Assembly (NCBI RefSeq): GCF_002234675.1
Contig: NC_019875.2
Location: forward strand, 30,481,397 to 30,545,396
Length of the DNA stretch: 64,000 nucleotides
Source: Oryzias latipes
Taxonomy: Eukaryota; Chordata; Actinopteri; Beloniformes; Adrianichthyidae
Reading direction: 5' to 3'
Shown one piece after another: positions 56,600-64,000 of the stretch; position 1 is the stretch's first letter; each line of letters opens with the position of its first letter. The notes under the pieces were generated by a model. That model did no database searches. It was not told the origin of the DNA and worked only from the letters and a program-made list of their open reading frames with translations. Made by a program: the position numbers and the translations under genes.

Positions 56600-57480
56600 G
56601 ATGGATAGGGTCAGACAGCAGAGGGTGGAGGTGTGAGGATGACTCTGATGGTGAGGAAGATGAAGGGAGCAGAGCAGAGGACCAAAAGGTGGAGTCCTAT
56701 GAGAGTTTTAGGGTGGAGGTGAAACTGACTTTGGGAGATTCTTTCAGATGACTGAACATTTGTGAGCAACATGGTTACATTCAGAGGACGAGAACCACAG
56801 ATTAGTTTTGAAGATCTTTCTTGAGATGATCAGAGAAGGTCAGAAGGAGTTTATTGGGTCTTTGTAGATCTGGAGAACAGCTACAACGGGATCCAGGGAC
56901 AAGCTGTGGTTTGGATGGGGAAGTCTGGAGAAGCAGAAGAGAACGTTAAAGTTGTTCAGCACATTAATGAGAGCTGGAAGACAGCGGTGAGATGTTGTGA
57001 CAGTTGAAGGTGGAGGTGGGACCACACCAACAACCAGCTTTGAGCTCCTTCTTGTTTGCTGTGGCGATGGAAAGACCGACAGATAAGCCTAGACAGGAAT
57101 CTCTGTGGATCATTAAGTTTGCAGATGACACCGTGATCTGTAGTGAGAGCAGTGGAGGAACATCCAGTGGCTCGGATGTAAAAACGGGAGGCTGAGCAGG
57201 AGGTAGCAGTGATGAAGAGGCTGAGGTTCTCTCAGGATGGATCATTGAATCCATCAGAGGATCATGGTAGATGTTCTGGAGATCCATGCAGGGAAGCAGG
57301 TGGAGATGTTTGGACACGATAAGAGGATGATGTTGGTAAAAAGATGTTGAGGTTGAAGCTACCAGGAAAGAGGAGGTTCATGGATGTAGAGGAGGATGTG
57401 TGAGGAGCATGCAGAGGAGGATGGAGGTGGACGGTGCCTCCTAAAGGGAGCAGCTAAAGACAAACCCCCAACACAGGCTG
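56600..57480 (+). mobile_element. Degenerate LINE reverse transcriptase fragment (RTE-like)
   Basis: Plus-strand fragments in several frames read FVDLENSYN, ESWKTAVRCC, VEVGPHQQPALSSFLFAVAM and the catalytic-type motif FADDTVICSES. Order and spacing match LINE reverse transcriptases. Many stops and shifts show it is old. The clade is uncertain. Confidence 0.75.
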
Positions 57481-58282
57481 CATTTCCAGATTCAGGAGAT
57501 GCAGTTCTTCCTGTTTGGTCCTGACATCAGCGTGATGTGTTGTTTTTAGAGGAGTTCCAGCTCCCTGGGATCTCACCTTCTTCGAGGACATTTGATAGTG
57601 CGGCTCACATTTGTGTTTTTGTTAACACAATCTGCCAGGTTGCAGTGAAGCAGCACGTTAAAGTTTTTTCGCTTTCAGTGCCGTCGCGGATCAGAGACAA
57701 ACTGGTTGCAAATTCAAAACACTGTTCATGTTCTCTCAGAGGATTGTGGGAATGCATTACAAACGGCTGACAGACTGGGTTTGACATGATTTATTCACCT
57801 ATTGCTTCAGCTTCATACAACTCTGGTCTTGTTTTGTTTGCGACTTTAACCACAGCCACAATAAATAGAAAATTTATTGGCAAGACAAACTGCATCTTCT
57901 TGTGACGAATAGAAATTAAAACTATCGGTGAAAATCCCCATTCTTGGCCTGCATTTCCAAAAAATCCCAAAGGATTAATCGCACTTTCATTTGTCAGAAT
58001 AGTTGATGGTCCGCCGCCGCATGAAGATGCATTGTGTGGCCGTCAGCGCTCCTTTCAGACAGAATGAAGTGGAGTTTTATCGTTTAATGAGTGTTTGAAA
58101 GAAGGAGCCATTCATCAGACTGTTTTTGGAACAATAAGGAGTAAACTAAACAAGTAAAGAGCTGCAGACTGAATGAAGGCGCTACTTTTCATCACATTGG
58201 TGATTCATCACTGTGACCTGTACTCATGAACTGGACGGCCTTCTTTGGCCACACAGAGATGTATATATATATATATATACCA

Positions 58283-58570
58283 GGGACTCATTGGGGAGGC
58301 TGCATGGTGGTAGAGTGGTTATCACCCTCAGCGAGGAGGCCCTGGTTCAAATCCTGGCTGAGTCATTTCTGAGAGGAGTTTGCATTATCTTCTCTACCTG
58401 ATGCTGTTCTGAAGAAGCTGAAAATGAAACCAGAACATGTTGTTATTTGGAATCTGTTTGAATTGTTTTAAAGGTTGTGTTGTAATCTGCCTCTTAGCCA
58501 GGACTCCCTTCAAAAACCGATCTGCAGATCTCAGATGCTTTCCTGGTTAAATAACGGGTAAATAAATTAG
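58283..58570 (+). repeat. tRNA-derived SINE of a second family
   Basis: Head GGCTGCATGGTGGTAGAGTGG (A box) and GGTTCAAATCC (B box), a short body, then the tail 'cttagccaggactcccttcaaaaa', ending in 'gttaaataacgggtaaataaa'. The tail matches 4068..4152. A (TA)n tract (58261..58280) lies immediately 5'. Confidence 0.75.
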
Positions 58571-61540
58571 GATTTGCAGACTCCCATGCGGACACAGCAA
58601 ACTTTGTTTCATCATAAAATAATGAGGAGATCCGTCCTTACAGCCCCACTCAGATGAAAATTGTGTTTTTGGTGTTTGAAAATGTTCTTGAAGCATGTTT
58701 ATGGTGACGGAGGAAGAATATAGAGACTATGAATAATAAACTGCATTTCTGAGTTTTTCTTTATTCAAATCGTTGTGGATCTGGAGCAGACGAAAAAATG
58801 CAGTTTGAAAAATATCCTATTTGTCACGTAGAAAATACAGTGGGTGGAGCCACAGTCTCCCTGCCCCGCCCCTTTCTGATCCTCCACCTGCAGACCAACA
58901 GATCCATGAACGTCTTTGTTTTCCTGGTCCGAGCTGGAATCGACGGATGGATCTGATGTTGCTGCTGTTTTTGTTGCACCGCTGATGTTAGGATGGGGGT
59001 GTGGGGGGCTGTAAGCTAGCAGGAGAACATGTAAACAAAGAGATGATGGGAAGTCAGGGAAGGCTTACTCCGCTCCAACAGTCCTGCCCACAACTCAGAG
59101 GTGAATTTGAATAAACTCCTGCCGCTCTGCAGAAACTATGTCCTAGAGAACGACACAGTTTTTTTTTAATTTTTGCTAAAAACGTCAGAATCACAATTAA
59201 AAGGCCACTGGGAACAATTTTCTTTTGTTGCTTGGAAATGTCATCTAAAATATTCATGCTTCTTTGTCACAAACCCTTTTTATGACCTCCTAATCCATAT
59301 TTTTACATCAATAAACACAAATCCCAGATGATTTCACCCTAATTCACCTGTTTTTAATCCCATGATTTGTCTTTGTTTTCTGCTGTCCTGCACATCCTCA
59401 GACACACAGATGGCTTTTTATTGTGTAACAGAATGAATTAGTGAGAGCACTTTAAAAAAAATGTTTTATCTCAGGAACATAATCTGTTCCTGAGCAGCTT
59501 CACCTGCATCAAGGTGAACTACCTTTCTAACACTACAGGCCTTAAGTCAAACCTGAAGTCACCCCACTAAGCCACTTATCCGGCATTGTGCAACAGATCC
59601 CTGAGGTCCAATATCCTCCAAAATTCAATTAATGCCCCTGATCCATTTGCTACATCCCCTTATTCCTGGGGGTTTGGGGGGCCAGGAGCTTATTTGAACA
59701 GATACTGAGCGAGGGCCCCTCCCCGGCCGGCTGTCCATTAATCACACAGCAACATGTCCACACAGCTGAACAAACACACGGCGAGGTTAGGAGAGGGTCC
59801 TGCCACACGGGGGTCTGGACGAAGCGTCTCCTGGAGGGATGATGGAAGACGGTTCTTCACGCGTGTTCCTGTAGGTTTTGAACTTTCTCCTTCATGTGGA
59901 CTGTAGTTACCGGGGATGAGTCCGGTCTGGCAGCTGACCTCTCCATAGACCTCAGAACCAAACGGGAAGATTCTGTTGATTCCCAAGGAAAAGATGCTAT
60001 CAAACACAGTGGGGGGGGGGGGGGGGGGGTGTTGTTTGTTTCCACTGAAATCCCCCCATAAGTTTCATCTTCAGGTATCTGTTTCAATACTGTGAGAAAC
60101 AGAAAGAGGAGCTCAGAGTTCACCGAGCTTCTGGGAATGTCATGCTGGAATGTCTGCTTTCCGAGTGGTGGAAGGTTAGAGAGCTAATGCTCCTGGCTCG
60201 CCCCCAAAATGACTGTGTACGTTATGTAACGAGGATGTCAAAGGCCGGTGGCTCCGCTAATGGAAGGCAGAAAAAGAGAAACTGTTACGGTCTGAAGTAC
60301 AAGCCAAGCTTTGCTCTGCAGCACACATCACAAACACATGCAGCAGCTTGTCTGACTGCAGCCTGGGGAACTTCATGAATTCATCTGTCAGGACATTTCT
60401 GTTAACATGCTTTGGTGCAGACAAACACAAAAAACTCTGCATCAAGCCTTTTCTTCACCAGAAGTCGGCCATCAGACTGAAGTGCTTTTCTTCTGCTTTT
60501 TACTGTTTTGTCTTAATTTATGCAGGATTTTAGAGTGTTGTTAATGTCTGATGGAGGTGTTTTGACAGAAAGAAAGATGAGAGCGTGTGAGAAGTGGAGA
60601 AAAGAGGCTCAGACATGAGCCACACCACTGTTTCAATGGAAGTATCACAAAACAACAGAGGGCTTTGAGTAAAGGTACTATGTAAACATTTATGTAAAAA
60701 CAATGAATTCACGTTTTATTCTCTACTTTTATGAATGGTTTTAGGTCAGCAGTGGGGTCACGTGGACTTAACCCTCCTGGATCTACCTAAAGTGAGGTTG
60801 TCCTCTAGTGGCATAAAACAGGTATGTCATGCAGATTTGAAATACATTTGGGTGAATCTGACATCAAAACTGGGAAACATTCGTGTAAATCTACTAAACT
60901 CCATATGCTGATGAACTGAACATCATTGTAGCTCGATGACAACTTTAGGAAATCACACTGTTATTTACACAATCAGGGAAAGAGACTCTTCTGAAAGGAG
61001 ACGGTATATGAAATGTGTATCAAAGCATTTTATGGGCTTTTTAAAAATGTCTTTCATAGAGTCCTCCCCCCTCAGTGAACCACAGTCAGATCCAAACTGT
61101 TTCAGTAACTTCACTGCAGAAGTGCTGCCATGTTATTTCATTTTTCTTCTGTACAGTTTTGGATTTGCTTCTTTGTACTTTTTTTCTGTAAATGTTTTTC
61201 AGATTATTATATCTTGTAATAAATCTTATTTTCCGTCATATTTTTTGCACATGTATATGCTGTGTGAATGATGAAACACAAAGAAAAAGACAGGAAACAG
61301 CACGGAGTCCCAAATGCAGCATCGTGTTCCTCATGTGGTTCAAATGAACAACTACAAATAGGAACAGACACCAAAACACCTGAACCAGGAACTCCCTCCA
61401 AAAGTCTGGATAATTTAACTCAAATTGAAAAACCAGGTTCAGAAAACTTTATTAACAGAAATGTTCAAAACAAAGTGGATTGTTGTGTTTAGTCTCTGCT
61501 GGTATTTGTAGGTCATTGATGTTTTTTGTATTTGCTGCTC

Positions 61541-61690
61541 TAGGATAGATAGACATAATTTATTCCAGACTCATGGTCCAATCAATAAAAAGGAGTTCAC
61601 AGACCCCTACATTAAAAAGGCACCTTGTCAAGAATACACAAGTTGAGGTACAGTATATGAAAAATTACAACAGTTGATAGTCTAACTGAG
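61541..61690 (-). repeat. Possible LINE 3' tail
   Basis: GATAGATAGA followed by 'cataatttattccagactcatggtcc' and an A-rich section resembles LINE tails that end in a GATA-type microsatellite. No coding part is left. It abuts the ranbp3 promoter region. Confidence 0.4.
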
Positions 61691-61699
61691 CTCGCAGAC

Positions 61700-61879
61700 A
61701 TTTCTTTTCCATTTTGGCCCTGCGGTTCTTTCTGGGACATGTCTTCCTCTCGCAGGGCCCCTGCGGTGTGGCCCTCGGTCAGAGGCCCCGGAGAGCCGGC
61801 TGCAGGCTGAGGCCCTGCTCCGCCGCGCGGCTCGTCTTATCTGCGCGGTGGGTTGTGGGTGTGTGAGCGTCGAAGTAAA
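61700..61879 (+). promoter_or_regulatory. ranbp3 promoter and 5' UTR (GC-rich, TATA-less)
   Basis: GC-rich stretch with many CG dinucleotides starting about 180 bp before the first ATG and continuing into intron 1 to about 62050. It fits a CpG-island promoter of a housekeeping gene. Confidence 0.5.
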
Positions 61880-64000
61880 ATGGCGGACTTGGCAAACGAA
61901 GGTGAGTAGGTAGCAGAAACGGGGAAAAAACGCGCCTCCGCTGCGGATTTTCAGTTTGCACACAGGTGCTGCGCGAGTAGGGCGAGCGGCGAGGAGGCGC
62001 TCTGTCGCCCGCAAATGTTGATCGTCGGAGAAATGTCGCCCAGGAACGTTTTGAAAAGCGAAACGATAGCAAACATGCTAACAATGCTAACGCCTGGGCT
62101 GAGGCTAATTCCTGGATTGGCTGTTTGTCACTAGCCGGCTTACCCCCCCACTGCGAGCATTTGGCTATTAATAGCCACTTTCTATTGGCATTTGTGGACC
62201 CGCGTATCTAACCTGCCGGATGCTTTGTCCCAAACGATCCTCCACATTAAGTACGTGACCGTAAGCACAGGTTCTGACATCACCGGTCTGCCCGGTACAG
62301 AGCGCGCAGAAGGACGTCGTTGTGTCTGGCTGATCGGTCAATTTGCGGAATCGAGAAGCGCTTATTTAGGCGGGTAGAGTAAGAAAGCCCCCCCACCCCC
62401 ATTATGCTATGAGTTGTTAACAGTTTGCGGAAGAATGGCCGTTAATTTCACGTAAATGCATTTGTGGTTTTCGTGAGTCTACGGTGTGTCTACAGTTTTA
62501 GCGGCTCTGGTGGCGGGAGTTGTAAAGGAGAGATGACTCAAGCAGGATGAAGCGAATTAGCAAGCTAACCATAGCATGTAAGCTACTACATATGCACAGC
62601 TTTGTAGCAGTGGCGGCGTCTATGTGCTGGAAAGGGTCAGATGGTTAAAAGTACTAGTTGTTAGCATCCGCCGGCAGCGTCTTCTTCACGAATGACGGAA
62701 AATAGACGCCGCCGCCGTTCGTTATCGTATTTTCCCCGATGAGCTGTAAATGTTTAGGAAGGGGATTTACAACACTTGTGTGACCCACATTGGCAGGCTT
62801 TGGGTTTAGAACAGTTTCCTCGTTAACGTCATGAACCGCGGGGCTGTCATGAATGTGCGGGATGCCCAGTCCCGCGCAGCCCGCTGGACAGCCAGGCGGC
62901 CTGTCACGCATGCTTTCCCGGACAAAGCTCGCGGCGGGGACGCTACACCTGCTCCGAGTATAATGGGCCTGGTTCGGACGGAAACCTTTGTCTGGTGTCG
63001 CTGAACGTGAGGAAAGTGTTCCGAAAATCCCCCAAAGTTTGCGTCTGTCATACACATTTACATTAAGATGGTTGTTTTTAATTGTTTTCCCATATTTCAT
63101 CCCGAGCTTCATGATCTGGACCCCCATAGGGTTGAATGTTCTTACATTTAGTCAAACTGGGAGTTTATTTCTGTATTTGTCATGAAATGTTGGTGGTTAT
63201 TTTTCCAAACATCTTCACAAACCCTCCTATTTGTTGTTCTCTTGGTCCAAACTTCTGAAATTCCTGACTGACTTTATATCTGCTTATTAATATTCTGCTC
63301 ATCTTGTAATGAATGTTGAGTCAACAATTGGTTGATCTTAATGTTCACTGGCTGTCGCCTGGGAACCACTTTTTAATTTATTGTAGGTAATTTAAACGTT
63401 AGATTTCAGTCACAGCGGCTGGTTCAGGTCCTTGGTGCTTGGATGACCAGCCTACCTCTCTTCTTGACAGACAAGCCTGCCATTGCACCTCCTGTGTTTG
63501 TTTTCCAAAAAGATAAAGCTCAGAAGGTACGTTTCTTTATGTTGGATGTGTTGATGTCATATTTTATTCTTTGTGATTTTGTTTTGTTTGGAACAATGCA
63601 CACCGATGGACGAGCACATACAGATGGACCACATGTGATAGAGTTAAAACTATCTGAACAAAATAAAACCCAAATGATCATGAAAGTTATTTAATCCATA
63701 AAGATTCAAGAACAAACACAAAATGTGGATTTCTCTTACTGGTTTGTTTGCTATTTATTTTTACCCATTTAAATATGTTGTTGCTCTCTTTGACAGCGAT
63801 CTGCAGAAGGCTCGAGTGCAGAGGATGGAGAAGGTTAAGAAGATTTCTCAAATAAACGTCTGCATTTACTGTGTGTCTCTATAACTTGATTGCTGATCCT
63901 TTTCTGGCTACAACTTTCAGATTCAGATAAAGATGAGGGAAGTTATTGTCCTCCTGTGAAAAGGGAAAGAACCTCGTCATTCCCGCCCCCACATTCTGGT
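61880..64000 (+). CDS. ranbp3: Ran-binding protein 3, N-terminal part (cut by window edge)
   Basis: Nuclear Ran-binding cofactor of the exportin CRM1. Exons visible: 61880..61901 (MADLANE), 63471..63526 (KPAIAPPVFVFQKDKAQK), 63797..63833 (RSAEGSSAEDGE) and 63921..64000 (DSDKDEGSYCPPVKRERTSS). The first exons and the nuclear-localisation segment PPVKRERTSS are nearly identical to human RANBP3. The human insert between QKDKGQK and the SAGGSSPEGGEDSD-like segment is absent, as in shorter isoforms. The Ran-binding domain must lie beyond position 64000. Intron 1 (61902..63470) holds nothing recognisable. Confidence 0.93.

Larger units (their letters stand above)
55350..61690. other. Intergenic chemokine-ranbp3
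   Basis: A 6-kb gene-poor stretch between divergently transcribed genes. It holds LINE and SINE pieces at 56280..57480, 58283..58570 and 61541..61690 (listed separately), a poly-G run at 60011..60029, and many short meaningless open frames. Nothing convincing as a gene or RNA was seen at 55350..56280, 57500..58250 or 58600..61500. Confidence 0.5.

Overview
This is a stretch of vertebrate nuclear DNA, almost certainly from a ray-finned (teleost) fish. Genes are split into short exons with GT-AG introns, often under 100 bp. The repeats are tRNA-headed SINEs, L2- and RTE-like LINE fragments, and hAT-, piggyBac- and MITE-type DNA elements in fish-like forms, plus long simple repeats. The window also carries admp and pinhead, which to my knowledge mammals have lost. 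I cannot name the species; a percomorph such as a medaka or killifish relative is a guess.

Nine protein-coding genes can be read exon by exon. Left to right: ap1m1 (AP-1 clathrin adaptor mu-1A, minus, 12 coding exons, 423 aa); tpm4 (tropomyosin 4, plus, two alternative first exons and two alternative last exons); rab8a (small GTPase, plus, 206 aa); cib3 (EF-hand calcium- and integrin-binding protein, minus, 187 aa); admp (TGF-beta/BMP-type ligand, minus, 387 aa); pnhd (pinhead, secreted cysteine-knot protein, minus, 311 aa); a NIM1-type AMPK-related kinase (plus, 449 aa); a CC chemokine closest to ccl25 (minus, 108 aa); and the first four coding exons of ranbp3 (plus), cut by the right edge. 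The first 1.65 kb has no gene I can recognise.

From memory, ap1m1-tpm4-rab8a-cib3 corresponds to human 19p13.11, and CCL25 and RANBP3 also lie on human 19p, so most of the window looks like an old linkage block. Two tissue-signalling units sit inside it. One is the admp-pnhd tandem pair, whose products act in early dorsoventral patterning. The other is the kinase-chemokine neighbourhood, which mirrors human NIM1K-CCL28 on 5p12. admp, pnhd and the chemokine each have a clear TATA box. The housekeeping genes do not show one where I looked.

The most striking non-coding structures are: a 3.9-kb array of about 170 copies of a 23-bp unit in tpm4, just upstream of the internal first exon; a perfect 92-bp palindrome in cib3 intron 4; a 39-bp near-perfect palindrome in the rab8a 3' UTR; nested transposons with readable target duplications; and overlapping poly(A) signals on opposite strands between rab8a and cib3.
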